Of a DNA stretch of 33,808 nucleotides, positions 24,870 through 33,319 are shown one piece after another. The stretch is from Pediococcus damnosus. Lineage in GTDB: Bacteria > Bacillota > Bacilli > Lactobacillales > Lactobacillaceae. A program made the translations under genes and the position numbers. Below the pieces are notes generated by a model. That model was not told where the DNA came from. It saw nothing but the letters and a program-made list of their open reading frames with translations, and did not search any database. The stretch lies in NCBI RefSeq assembly GCF_001437255.1, contig NZ_JQBD01000015.1, forward strand, positions 1 through 33,808, in the 5' to 3' direction. Each line of letters opens with the position of its first letter. Position 1 is the stretch's first letter.

Positions 24870-25098
24870 CACAATAAATTAATTTGTTTTTAATTCTTTA
24901 TATTTTTAATTCGTAATTTTACTGCATACATCCCACTATATCAGTGCACAGCCATTTTATGTTAAACGCCTTAATTATTTAATTTTTTACTCATTTAACT
25001 AACGATAAAGATTTAAAGGTTGAAAGGGCAAAATTGCATCCAATTGCTTGATAAAAACGTTCATGGTAACAAAACCAGATTAAAAATGCCGTCTTCCG

Positions 25099-25214
25099 GC
25101 AAATCTGGGCCGGAACGTAGTGGGCACGACTTAGAGCCGAAGTACACGTCTCTAAGCTCGGCCTTTATCTAAACGAAAACCGTTAAGATAAATGACACTA
25201 CTGGGCCCATTTGC
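25099..25214 (+). ncRNA. Structured element, copy A (possible ncRNA or structured repeat)
   Basis: Within the 868-bp gene-free gap between oppA2 and oppA3, plus-strand bases form a nested multi-branch fold. Outer pairs are GCAAAT/ATTTGC and GGGCC/GGCCC (25099-25111 with 25204-25214). P2 is GTAGTG/CACTAC (25117-25122 with 25196-25201). Hairpin P3 is CTTAGAG/CTCTAAG (25130-25136 with 25150-25156). Hairpin P4 is TTTATCT/AGATAAA (25164-25170 with 25186-25192). The conserved GGGCACGA joins P2 to P3. A short GCCG/CGGC hairpin (25088-25100) precedes it. I cannot assign it to a known RNA family. Transcription is not shown by the sequence. Confidence 0.55.
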
Positions 25215-25322
25215 TTCCAGACTTAATCAGGTATTAAAACTAATTATATTTAGCACAAAAGTTGTTATGGAAGCAGTCATTGAGCTATCTGCAGACAACG
25301 ACTTCTTCAGTTCGAAGGCGTT

Positions 25323-25487
25323 TTGGCCTCAGGGGTAAAATTTATCTTAGCGACTTTTGCTTAGATAAAGATCGAGTTTGAAGACAAGTAACCTGTTTGG
25401 CTTCAAATCGTGCCCGCCATTACACGTAACGGTGTCGATTCTTGTGGCAAAGATAGCCGCAAGAACTCGCACCCCGTTCCAGGCCAA
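25323..25487 (-). ncRNA. Structured element, copy B (inverted, diverged copy of A)
   Basis: Read on the minus strand this follows copy A in order: outer stem TTGGCC/GGCCAA (25487-25482 with 25328-25323), GGAACG, GGGCACGA (25415-25408), P3 TTTGAAG/CTTCAAA (25407-25401 with 25383-25377) and P4 TTTATCT/AGATAAA (25369-25363 with 25347-25341). It has one extra hairpin (25431-25473) with GGTG/CACC ends and a 10-bp TTCTTGTGGC/GCCGCAAGAA stem. P3 differs from copy A at three pairs, all compensated. The two copies point towards each other, with a TGCTTCC/GGAAGCA pair (25212-25218 and 25269-25275) between them. Confidence 0.55.
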
Positions 25488-25575
25488 GGGAACCGTAGAA
25501 CGGTAAATTAACCTAAATTTAACATCGGTAGTCCAAGCCTTTTTCGTACTTTCTGCCTTTGAATAAAGATTTTTA

Positions 25576-25629
25576 TCGACAAAAAAACGTTGAAAGTATT
25601 AAACTTTCAACGTTTTTAAAGATTGTCGA
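25576..25629 (-). terminator. Terminator of oppA3
   Basis: A perfect 15-bp inner stem AAAAACGTTGAAAGT (25583-25597 with 25603-25617, loop ATTAA) lies inside an outer TCGACAA/TTGTCGA pair (25576-25582 and 25623-25629). The inner stem supplies its own T-run in either direction. Confidence 0.88.
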
Positions 25630-25635
25630 TTTTGA

Positions 25636-27270
25636 CTACTTTTTAATATAAAGTTTTGAGTAATCAAAGTTGTTGCCAGCAGTGTTATAGATAACACCTT
25701 TGACTTTGCTGCTCCACAATTGTGAATTAGCCTGTTGATAAAGCGGTACGATCGCTTGATCATTCATCAAGACTTTTTCAGCCTGAACCAAATCACTCCA
25801 ACGCTTGTCAGGATTTGTGGCATCAGTCGTATTCGAAGCTTTGATCAACTTATCGTATTGTTTATTACTCCAGTCACCATTATTCTGTGCGTTGCCAGTT
25901 ACAAACAACTGCAAGAATGAAATTGGATCAGAAAAATCAGCGACCCATCCAGTAACAACGGCATCAAATTTACCATCACTAGAATCACTTAAACGAGTCT
26001 TAAATGGAATGTTTTGAACAGTGACTTTAACATTGCTGCCTAATTTTTCGATTTGTGATTGTAAGAATTCGTTAGTAGATTTACCAGCATCCGTATCATC
26101 AGCCATTAAAGTAAACTTCAGATTGGACATGCCTTCTTCTTTCAAGCCTTCCTTCAATAATTTCTTAGCTTGAGTAAGGTTTTGAGTAACAGCTGGTTTG
26201 ACTTCGGCTTCTTTAGCAAAGTCTTGACCAGTCTTAGGATTCTTAGCTAATCCTGTTGAAACATAGCCTAAAGGATTCTGTGAACCATCAGCAAGAACTT
26301 TTCCAGTTAACTGTTTACGATCAATGGCCATTGAGATCGCTTGACGGATCTTCTTGTTCTTGAAGTACTTATCCTTCTTTTCGTTCAATTGAAGATAGAA
26401 GGTCGAAGCTTCCTTACGCAAAACGTAATTCTTGTTGTTCTTGTATTGTGCAACTTGATCTCCAGTAATTGTTGTGACATCCAACTTCTTACTATTATAT
26501 AGGTTCAAAGCCGTTGATGTATCCTTAACAACTTGATAGTTGAGGGTGTCCATCTTCACGTTCTTTTTGTTCCAGTACTCTGGGTTTTTAACAAGTTTCC
26601 ATTTCAAGTTCGTACCAGTCCAGCCAACTTGTTTGTAAGGACCATCGTAAACTAATTTATTAGAAGCTGTTCCGTATTTAGATCCGTATTTTTCAACAAC
26701 TTTTTGGTCTTGTGGGAAGAAGATACAGAATCCCATTAATAACTTAAAGTATGGAATTGGTCGATCCAACGTAACAGTAAGCTTATATTTGCCATCAGCT
26801 TTAATTCCTAACTGTTTGTAATTAACCTTGTTAGCTGCAATTTTATCAGCATTCTTAATTCCAGAAAATAGATAAGCATATTCAGAAGCCGTCTTGGGAT
26901 TTACTGTGCGTTTCCAAGAATAAACGAAATCTTGGGCAGTAACCGGATCCCCATTACTCCATTTTGCGTTCTTACGAAGTGTGAAAGTCCATGTCTTACC
27001 ATCTTTAGATTCTTTTGTTTTGGTTGCCAAGGCATTATGTACAGAACTATTTTTGCCTAACCGATAAATACCTTCTTCAGAGTTTGACAACTGAGTCATG
27101 CCAACAACATCAGTTACTTTTGATGTATCCATCGTTGGAATCTCGGAAGACTCCATAAAGTTTACTGATTTGTCACTTGACGAACTACTACTCTTTGACC
27201 CACATGCGGCCAATACAAATGTGGAAGCTAAAGCAACCGCACCTAACTTAATTACTGATTTTGCTTTCAT
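25636..27270 (-). CDS. OppA3, orphan oligopeptide-binding lipoprotein
   Basis: The 544-residue paralogue has the lipobox VLAACG (Cys23 from the chosen start), KWSNGDPVTAQDFVYSW, RTVNPKTASEYAYLFSGI, PFKTRLSDSSDGKFD and the cleft signature TGWVADFSDPISFLQLF, with Val where OppA1 and OppA2 have Gly. The frame reaches ATG 27294, but that ATG has no ribosome binding site. ATG 27270 gives MKAKSVIKL, which aligns with the paralogues, although its own site (AGAAAGAAAG) is weak. It has its own promoter and terminator and diverges from hflX. Confidence 0.9.
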   Translation of the reverse strand: MKAKSVIKLGAVALASTFVLAACGSKSSSSSSDKSVNFMESSEIPTMDTSKVTDVVGMTQLSNSEEGIYRLGKNSSVHNALATKTKESKDGKTWTFTLRKNAKWSNGDPVTAQDFVYSWKRTVNPKTASEYAYLFSGIKNADKIAANKVNYKQLGIKADGKYKLTVTLDRPIPYFKLLMGFCIFFPQDQKVVEKYGSKYGTASNKLVYDGPYKQVGWTGTNLKWKLVKNPEYWNKKNVKMDTLNYQVVKDTSTALNLYNSKKLDVTTITGDQVAQYKNNKNYVLRKEASTFYLQLNEKKDKYFKNKKIRQAISMAIDRKQLTGKVLADGSQNPLGYVSTGLAKNPKTGQDFAKEAEVKPAVTQNLTQAKKLLKEGLKEEGMSNLKFTLMADDTDAGKSTNEFLQSQIEKLGSNVKVTVQNIPFKTRLSDSSDGKFDAVVTGWVADFSDPISFLQLFVTGNAQNNGDWSNKQYDKLIKASNTTDATNPDKRWSDLVQAEKVLMNDQAIVPLYQQANSQLWSSKVKGVIYNTAGNNFDYSKLYIKK

Positions 27271-27333
27271 CCAATTCGACTTTCTTTCTAGCATTTTTTT
27301 GCTTTTTTACTACCGTTTTTCAAAAGCGACTTT

Positions 27334-27362
27334 ATTATAGGTTAAACGAATATTAAATACAA
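27334..27362 (-). promoter_or_regulatory. Promoter of oppA3
   Basis: On the minus strand TTGTAT (27362-27357), a 17-base spacer beginning TTAAT, and TATAAT (27339-27334). The rest of the 336-bp gap to hflX holds the hflX promoter and AT-rich sequence in which I see nothing else. Confidence 0.75.
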
Positions 27363-27568
27363 CAGAATTTACTAATTTAATTTTAACCATTACTTATGTG
27401 TTTCTTATTAAAGCCTTTCCATCACCTGAAATAAAGACATATCATTATTAATGTTACAAAGATTACATTTAATGTGACTCTCATTAATCATTTAATAAGT
27501 AATTTCTTTCTCTGCTGACTTAGTTTTGATTATCAAGGTTGCTATTGCTTAAGCACACCGCGTCGCTA

Positions 27569-27577
27569 TGCTATACT
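27569..27577 (+). promoter_or_regulatory. Extended -10 promoter of hflX
   Basis: TGCTATACT gives TG at the extended position and TATACT as -10 (27572-27577). The -35 at correct spacing (TTAAGC, 27549-27554) is poor. GAGGTG lies before the ATG at 27607. Confidence 0.5.
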
Positions 27578-27606
27578 GAAGGCATTAAAGAATTCGAGGT
27601 GTCCTT

Positions 27607-28884
27607 ATGACAGAAAAAGTCATTATTGCAGGTTTAGAGTTGCCTAACCAAGACATGGATTATGCCATGCAAGAGTTAGCAGCCTTAGTTGAAGCAAATA
27701 ATATGGAAGCAGCCGAAACTGTTATTCAAAAATTAGACCGTCCCAACGCCGCTACTTACTTTGGTAGTGGTAAGGTGGTTGAGCTTCATGAACTCGGCGA
27801 AAGCATCAATGTTCACACCCTTGTTGTAAATGCTGAACTTTCACCAAGCCAAATTAGAAACTTAGAAAAAGAATCAAAACTGGATGTGATTGACCGAACT
27901 GGTTTAATTCTAGAAATCTTTGCTAATCGCGCTAAATCCAGAGAAGCAAAGCTCCAAGTTGAAATTGCCAAGTTAAATTATCAAATGCCTAGATTACGAA
28001 CCAGTTCTTCACAACGCCTTGATCAACAGTCAGCGGGTGACGCAGGTGGTGGGTATACCAACCGTGGTGCTGGTGAAACCAAGCTGGAAATGAATCGGCG
28101 CACAATTCAACAAAGAATTAATAATTTGAATCATGAGTTAAAAGAAATGACCACCTCTAGTGCCGTTCAAAGACAAAAACGTGACCAGACAGGTCTTCCT
28201 AGTGTCGCTCTAGTAGGTTATACAAATGCTGGTAAATCAACAACGATGAACGGTCTTGTTCGGTTGTATGGTGAAAGTGACGAAAAACAAGTATTCGAAA
28301 AAAACATGTTGTTTGCTACATTAGATACAAGTGTTCGAAAACTAACTTTTCCTGATCAAAAACAGCTCTTGCTAAGCGATACGGTTGGTTTTGTCAGTAA
28401 CTTGCCTCATCAACTTATTAAGGCCTTCCGTTCCACTTTGGCAGAAGCGGCCCAGGCTGATCTTTTAGTTCAAGTAGTGGATGTTTCTGATCCTCACTTT
28501 CGCGAAATGATTCAAACAACCAACGAAACCTTACAAGAAGTCGGTGTTACTAAGGCCCCAATGATCGTGGCTTTCAACAAAGCTGACGTGGCTGATGTCG
28601 AATTTCCAACTCTTGAGGGCAATGAAGAAATCACTTATTCTGCTAAAGACAAAAAGTCACTCATCCTCTTAACCAATATGATTAAGCAAAAAGTCTTTAC
28701 AGGCTATCGAGAAGCCACCTTCCTGATCCCGTTTGATCAGGGACAAATTGTCGACTATCTTAATCAACATACCAATGTATTAAAAACCGACTACAAAGAA
28801 ACCGGTACAGAAATTGTAACCGAGCTAAGTAGTGATGATTATCAACGTTTCCATAAATATCTTGTAGAACCAGTTGAAGATTAA
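27607..28884 (+). CDS. hflX: HflX, ribosome-associated GTPase
   Basis: The 425-residue GTPase binds the large ribosomal subunit and can split stalled ribosomes. The N-terminal HflX domain (about 1-185) contains AATYFGSGKVVEL and the conserved GGGYTNRGAGETKLEMNRR. The G domain follows, with G1 GYTNAGKST (about 204-212), a DTSVRKL switch, G3 DTVGFVSNLPHQLI and G4 NKAD. Length is normal and no lesion is seen. It is a housekeeping-type gene set on the opposite strand within the oppA cluster, flanked by its own promoter and a shared terminator. Confidence 0.96.
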   Translation: MTEKVIIAGLELPNQDMDYAMQELAALVEANNMEAAETVIQKLDRPNAATYFGSGKVVELHELGESINVHTLVVNAELSPSQIRNLEKESKLDVIDRTGLILEIFANRAKSREAKLQVEIAKLNYQMPRLRTSSSQRLDQQSAGDAGGGYTNRGAGETKLEMNRRTIQQRINNLNHELKEMTTSSAVQRQKRDQTGLPSVALVGYTNAGKSTTMNGLVRLYGESDEKQVFEKNMLFATLDTSVRKLTFPDQKQLLLSDTVGFVSNLPHQLIKAFRSTLAEAAQADLLVQVVDVSDPHFREMIQTTNETLQEVGVTKAPMIVAFNKADVADVEFPTLEGNEEITYSAKDKKSLILLTNMIKQKVFTGYREATFLIPFDQGQIVDYLNQHTNVLKTDYKETGTEIVTELSSDDYQRFHKYLVEPVED

Positions 28885-28914
28885 AAATAAATTTTCATAA
28901 TTACAGACTCACAA

Positions 28915-28954
28915 AAAAATCGTTACCTGCCTTTATAGGAAGATAACGATTTTT
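28915..28954. terminator. Bidirectional terminator between hflX and oppA4
   Basis: An 11-bp stem AAAAATCGTTA/TAACGATTTTT (28915-28925 with 28944-28954) with a small inner CCT/AGG pair, serving the two convergent genes. Confidence 0.85.
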
Positions 28955-28968
28955 ATTTTGCCAACAGA

Positions 28969-30594
28969 TTACTTTTTAACAGTTAAGTTCTTGTAATCGT
29001 AATAGATTCCTGCCGAATTATGCACCAAACCTTTGACATTTTGATTCCAAAGTTGGGCCTGGGTACTTTGATAAATTGGGGCTACCCCCTGATCCTGCAT
29101 TAAAATCTTTTCGGCCTGCACCATATCTGCAAACCGTTTTTCAGGATTAGTTGCATCAGTCGTATCGGCTTTGTTAATTGCCTTATCATAATCAGCATTC
29201 TTCCAACCGCCATTATTCTGGGCATTTCCAGAAGTTAAAATTTGAAGAAACGAGATTGGATCAGAAAAATCGGCTGCCCATCCAGATAAAGCCACATCAA
29301 ATTTTTTATTTTTCTCATCAGTTAAAAATGACTTGTAAGGAATATTTGTTAATGTAATCTTTACCCCTGGTAACTTTTCCCAATCCGATTGAAGAAACTC
29401 TGAGGCTTTTTTACCCACATCACTATCGTTATTTAATAAATTTAAGGTTAGGGTCTTTTTACCCTCTTCTTTTAAACCTTCCGCCATTAATTTTTTAGCT
29501 TTTGGCAAATTATAAGAAACAGCTGAAGGTACCTCTGCCTGTGCCGAGAAATCTTGACCAGTTTTAGGATTTTTCATTAAACCGCTTGAAACGAAGCCTT
29601 TTGCAGATTCAGATCCGTCTGCAAGGACCTTTCCTGTTAATTGATCTCGATTTATTGATAATGAAAGTGCTTGACGAATTTTTTTATTTTTTAAACTCGA
29701 GTTCTTAGTTTGATTGAATTCTACGTAAGATGTCTGGGCAAGTTTTCGACTCACAAAGTTCTTGTTTGTCTTATATTGCGCTACCTGACTTCCAGTTAGG
29801 GTTGTTTCATCCAGTTTTTTACTATTATATAAATTCAATCCGGTTGTTGAATCCTTAATGGTCTGAAAATTCATTTGACTAAGTTTCACATGACTTTTAT
29901 CCCAATAATTAGGATTTTTAACCATCTTCCAACTCAGATTGCTTCCTGTCCATCCCTTTTGCACAAACGGTCCGTTATAAACCATATCTTTTGAAGTTGA
30001 TCCGTACTTACTACCGTATTTTTCAACCACCTTTTGATTTTGTGGGAAGAAACTAGGAAAACCCATCAATAATTTAAAATAAGGGATTGGCGTATCTAAA
30101 GTCACAGTTAGTTTGTATTTACCGTTCGCCTTAATCCCCAGAGTTTTTACCGGTGCTTTCCCAGATGAAATTTTATCAGCATTATGAATCCCCGAGTACA
30201 AGTACGCAAACTCAGAGGCTGTTTTAGGATTGACCGTTCGTTGCCAAGCATACACAAAATCTTGAGCAGTCACTTTGTCTCCGTTACTCCACTTGGCATT
30301 TTTTCTCAGCGTAAATACATACTTCTTACCATCTTTTGACTCCGTTGAATGAGTTGCAATACCAGGTAAAATTTTACTGTTGTTACCGATTCGATATAAT
30401 CCTTCATTAGAATTCGATATCTGCGTTAAACTCGTATCATCAATTGCTGTGGATGAATCCAGACTCGTGATTTCAGTTCCTGTGGACATATTCACAATTT
30501 CTTTTTGACTTTCCTTTTTATTGCCACATCCTGCTAACGTTACGGCAATTAATGCTCCAATTACTGAAATTTTTAAATTTTTATGATTTTTCAT
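28969..30594 (-). CDS. OppA4, orphan oligopeptide-binding lipoprotein
   Basis: The 541-residue paralogue is the most diverged of the four full-length ones. Lipobox VTLAGCG (Cys23) lies in a signal peptide unrelated in detail to the others. Shared blocks are KWSNGDKVTAQDFVYAWQ, RTVNPKTASEFAYLYSGI and the cleft signature SGWAADFSDPISFLQIL. The segment before it reads PYKSFLTDEKNKKFD in place of PFKTRLSDSSDGKFD, so its peptide preference probably differs. GGGAG precedes the ATG, just after a hairpin. It has its own promoter and the shared terminator with hflX. Confidence 0.93.
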   Translation of the reverse strand: MKNHKNLKISVIGALIAVTLAGCGNKKESQKEIVNMSTGTEITSLDSSTAIDDTSLTQISNSNEGLYRIGNNSKILPGIATHSTESKDGKKYVFTLRKNAKWSNGDKVTAQDFVYAWQRTVNPKTASEFAYLYSGIHNADKISSGKAPVKTLGIKANGKYKLTVTLDTPIPYFKLLMGFPSFFPQNQKVVEKYGSKYGSTSKDMVYNGPFVQKGWTGSNLSWKMVKNPNYWDKSHVKLSQMNFQTIKDSTTGLNLYNSKKLDETTLTGSQVAQYKTNKNFVSRKLAQTSYVEFNQTKNSSLKNKKIRQALSLSINRDQLTGKVLADGSESAKGFVSSGLMKNPKTGQDFSAQAEVPSAVSYNLPKAKKLMAEGLKEEGKKTLTLNLLNNDSDVGKKASEFLQSDWEKLPGVKITLTNIPYKSFLTDEKNKKFDVALSGWAADFSDPISFLQILTSGNAQNNGGWKNADYDKAINKADTTDATNPEKRFADMVQAEKILMQDQGVAPIYQSTQAQLWNQNVKGLVHNSAGIYYDYKNLTVKK

Positions 30595-30605
30595 GGCTTT
30601 TCTCC

Positions 30606-30623
30606 CTTGTTATTCTTAACAAG
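30606..30623 (-). promoter_or_regulatory. Leader hairpin just before the oppA4 ribosome binding site
   Basis: A perfect 7-bp stem CTTGTTA/TAACAAG with a 4-base loop ends at the GGGAG ribosome binding site. It could stabilise the mRNA 5' end or modulate translation. Confidence 0.45.
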
Positions 30624-30627
30624 AGTT

Positions 30628-30656
30628 ATTATATACATCTTTATTGAATATATCAA
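30628..30656 (-). promoter_or_regulatory. Promoter of oppA4
   Basis: On the minus strand TTGATA (30656-30651), a 17-base spacer and TATAAT (30633-30628). The 328-bp gap to the permease otherwise holds only the permease promoter and a cre-like site. Confidence 0.75.
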
Positions 30657-30843
30657 CATATATTTGAATGTTTATTCATAATTGCCAAGTTTTACGTTAT
30701 TATATTCATTTTAGATTTCACTTAGTCGTTTATTTTCCAAATGATTCCGCCAAATAAATTAATCAGTTTGATACTGGGGAGTATTCAACATAATCTTTGT
30801 TTGAATTTAAAATTACTCGCTTAACTGTGTTAAATGCTAACTG

Positions 30844-30889
30844 TCGAAAGCGTTTACTAGTTGTTCCTATCATATATTTACGTTACAAT
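30844..30889 (+). promoter_or_regulatory. Permease promoter with upstream cre-like site
   Basis: TTGTTC (30861-30866), a 17-base spacer and TACAAT (30884-30889). TCGAAAGCGTTTACT (30844-30858) matches the cre consensus at all but two positions and ends just before the -35. There CcpA could activate or repress. GGGGAGG lies before the ATG at 30923. Confidence 0.55.
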
Positions 30890-30922
30890 ATTACATAAAT
30901 TAATTTTGGGGAGGTATTCTTA

Positions 30923-32257
30923 ATGAATAATGAAAAAGACGAGGTTACACTGAATCGCTCACTGGGACTCTGGTCCGCACTGGCACTCGTCATTGGGACC
31001 ATTATTGGCTCTGGAATCTTTGTCCGCCAAGCAGCCGTTTTGGATGACGCTGGTTCCACCACTAATGCCATGTTAGCCTGGCTTGCAGGTGGCATCATTA
31101 CCTTAACCGCTGGTCTCACCATTGCTGAAATTGCCTCCCAAATGCCAAAAACTGGCGGTCTTTACTACTATATGGAAAAAATCTACGGCAAAGTTTGGGG
31201 ATTTTTAGCCGGTTGGATGCAAATCATCATCTACGGTCCCGCAATGATTGCTTCTCTTGCTGCCTACCTCGGAATTTTATTGGTTGATTTTTTCAATATG
31301 CCGCATTCGTGGACCGTTCCGATTGCCCTTATTACCGTTGTCCTCGTTGCTTGTTTAAACTTATTATCTAACCGGTATGGCGCAAGTTTTGCCATCATAA
31401 CAACCATCTGTAAACTGGTTCCGGTCATTGCTTTAATCGGATTTGGCCTCTTCTTTGGTAAAGAAAATGCCTTTTCGCAAAGCTTTACCACTGTCCATCA
31501 ATCTGCTGGTAACTTTGGAGTAGCAATCCTAGCCACCCTATTTGCCTTTGATGGTTGGATTTTAGTAGCCAATCTTGGTGATGAAATTAAAAATCCTGAA
31601 AAACGGCTTCCACAAGCAATTACGTTCGGAATCTCCTTAGTGCTGGTAATTTATATGTTAGTCACTTTTGGTGTTTTCCGGAGTATGCCTGCTGAATTAA
31701 TTCATAAACTTGGCATCGGCGCCATCCCTTATATGGCTGATAAAGATTTCGGGACCATCGGCGGTAAAATTCTAAGTATTGGCATTATCATTTCAATTGT
31801 TGGCTGCATGAATGGTAAAATCATGACGTTCCCACGAATCATGTATGCCATGGCACGTGATCACGAGCTCCCGTTTGCCAAACAGCTTTCTTATTTAAAT
31901 CGTAAAACGCAAACTCCTGTTGTTTCTGTCATCACAACCGTTACAATCTCAGCAATTATGATTCTGTTTTTTAATGCCGATCGGCTTTCAGAGCTATGTA
32001 TTTTCACTGTCTATTGTTTCTACGTAATGACCTTCGTTGGTGCATTTATCCTACGTAAACGAGAACCGCACTTGAAACGGCCGTTTAGTACCCCATTATT
32101 TCCAATCACCCCAATCATTGCCATTTTGGGATCCCTTTTCGTCATTGTGAGCGAAATCCAATCTGATTTGGTTGGCGTTGCTTTTTCCTTTATTTTTGTT
32201 TTGCTTGGCTTTCCAGTGTACTATTATTGTAGACATCATTACAAAAACGAAAATTAG
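30923..32257 (+). CDS. APC-family amino acid permease
   Basis: The 444-residue, 12-helix transporter of the APC superfamily has a first helix GTIIGSGIFVRQ that holds the substrate-binding Gly-rich break, followed by PKTGGLYYYMEKIYGK. FAFDGWILVANLGDEIKNPEKRLPQAI is split by the TM6 break, and a typical MAYAMARDHELPFAK loop follows. It resembles the LAT-type SteT serine/threonine exchangers of Firmicutes, but the amino acid cannot be fixed from sequence. It is 17 bases before the CorA-like gene, so the two may be co-transcribed. Confidence 0.9.
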   Translation: MNNEKDEVTLNRSLGLWSALALVIGTIIGSGIFVRQAAVLDDAGSTTNAMLAWLAGGIITLTAGLTIAEIASQMPKTGGLYYYMEKIYGKVWGFLAGWMQIIIYGPAMIASLAAYLGILLVDFFNMPHSWTVPIALITVVLVACLNLLSNRYGASFAIITTICKLVPVIALIGFGLFFGKENAFSQSFTTVHQSAGNFGVAILATLFAFDGWILVANLGDEIKNPEKRLPQAITFGISLVLVIYMLVTFGVFRSMPAELIHKLGIGAIPYMADKDFGTIGGKILSIGIIISIVGCMNGKIMTFPRIMYAMARDHELPFAKQLSYLNRKTQTPVVSVITTVTISAIMILFFNADRLSELCIFTVYCFYVMTFVGAFILRKREPHLKRPFSTPLFPITPIIAILGSLFVIVSEIQSDLVGVAFSFIFVLLGFPVYYYCRHHYKNEN

Positions 32258-32274
32258 GATGGGGAGATTTAGCT

Positions 32275-33177
32275 TTGATTAAAACCTATGCAACTGATCA
32301 GCAACATAAATTTGATTTAACGCTTATTCAAGATTGCAGTGACGACGATAAAAAGCAACTAGTTGAAGACTTTAATTTGCCTTCACTAATTTTGGAGTAC
32401 GTGGATGACAAAGACGAACCTGCCTGAATCGAAATTGATGATGACAATCAGTATGCACTCCTGGTTTTCTGGGCTCCTTTAAAGGGCAGTGCACATTCTG
32501 AACCAATATCTGTTATTTTCTTCAACAAAAAACTATTCATTTTTTCGAGTACTGAAATGCGTTTCGTCAATGACACCATTGCTGATCTACGTACCAAAAG
32601 CTTTGATAAACGAATGGCTTTTGTTTTAGATTTGCTTCTGCCAATCATCCGTAAATATATTGGCCGCGTCACTAAACTGGAATATCGGGCTGACCAAATT
32701 CAAAGTAATCTAACTGCTAAAAGTCGTATGAAACATTTGAACGAACTTACATTGATTAACCAAGACGCTATTTACTTACGTTCGGCAATTCAAGAAAACT
32801 CAGACTGCTTTTCTGACATTAAATCTATTTCAAAAGACACAAACGTATCTTTTGACAAAACTTGTAATCGTAAGCTTCACAATATTCAATTGGAAACTAA
32901 CCAAGCTAGTCGGATGATCGGTTTAATTTCAGAAAGTGTCGACCAATTAAGCAGTACCTATGATCGTTTAATCAATAATAATTTAAACGATATTATGCGT
33001 TTTCTCACAATCTGGTCTCTCTTGTTAGCTGTACCACCAATTGTTAGTGGCTTTTATGGCATGAATATGCATCTGCCATTGGTAACCGGATCACTGTCAT
33101 GGGTAGCCTCCTTAGTGCTTACTGGCATTTTGATGTTGGCTTTGCTTATCTATTTACATAACCACCATTCAGTTTAA
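32275..33177 (+). pseudogene. CorA-like Mg2+ transporter gene broken by an in-frame TGA
   Basis: From TTG 32275 (after GGGGAG) the frame runs 301 codons to 33177, the usual length of CorA-type proteins, but codon 51 is TGA (32425-32427). The local reading is DEPA-stop-IEIDDD. In CorA proteins a basic residue is common there, and a single C to T change of CGA (Arg) would give TGA. Downstream the protein is intact, with a long helical region and two C-terminal membrane helices separated by the signature YGMNMHLP (Gly262-Met263-Asn264). Reinitiation at ATG 32557 would give a 206-residue fragment without most of the cytosolic domain. It may be a true pseudogene or a base-call error. Confidence 0.8.
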
Positions 33178-33191
33178 TCGGCACAATTCTA

Positions 33192-33218
33192 AACACTTTA
33201 CTGGTTAAAGTGTTTTTT
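33192..33218 (+). terminator. Terminator after the CorA-like gene
   Basis: AACACTTTA pairs with TAAAGTGTT around CTGGT (33192-33213), followed by a T-run. Confidence 0.82.
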
Positions 33219-33235
33219 GTTACAAAAATCTGCGC

Positions 33236-33276
33236 AAAAAAAATCCACCAGAAATCAAGTTAATTTCTGGTGGATT
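33236..33276 (-). terminator. Terminator of the partial oppA-type gene
   Basis: On the minus strand a perfect 14-bp stem AATCCACCAGAAAT/ATTTCTGGTGGATT (33276-33263 with 33255-33242) is followed by a run of T (33243-33236). Confidence 0.88.
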
Positions 33277-33319
33277 ATTTTGATACTCATCTAACAGCCT
33301 TCATTTAGGGGTTGGCTAA

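Noticed and set aside
25088-25505. ROOL/GOLLD-type giant ornate RNA or a T-box
   Set aside because: The copies are only about 116 and 165 nt, are inverted to each other and lack the T-box GGTGG-ACCGCG type sequence. No downstream gene is arranged as a target.
32557-33177. Independent 206-residue membrane protein
   Set aside because: The upstream 94 codons in the same frame continue the CorA-like protein and are broken by only one stop, so this is the 3' part of a damaged longer gene.
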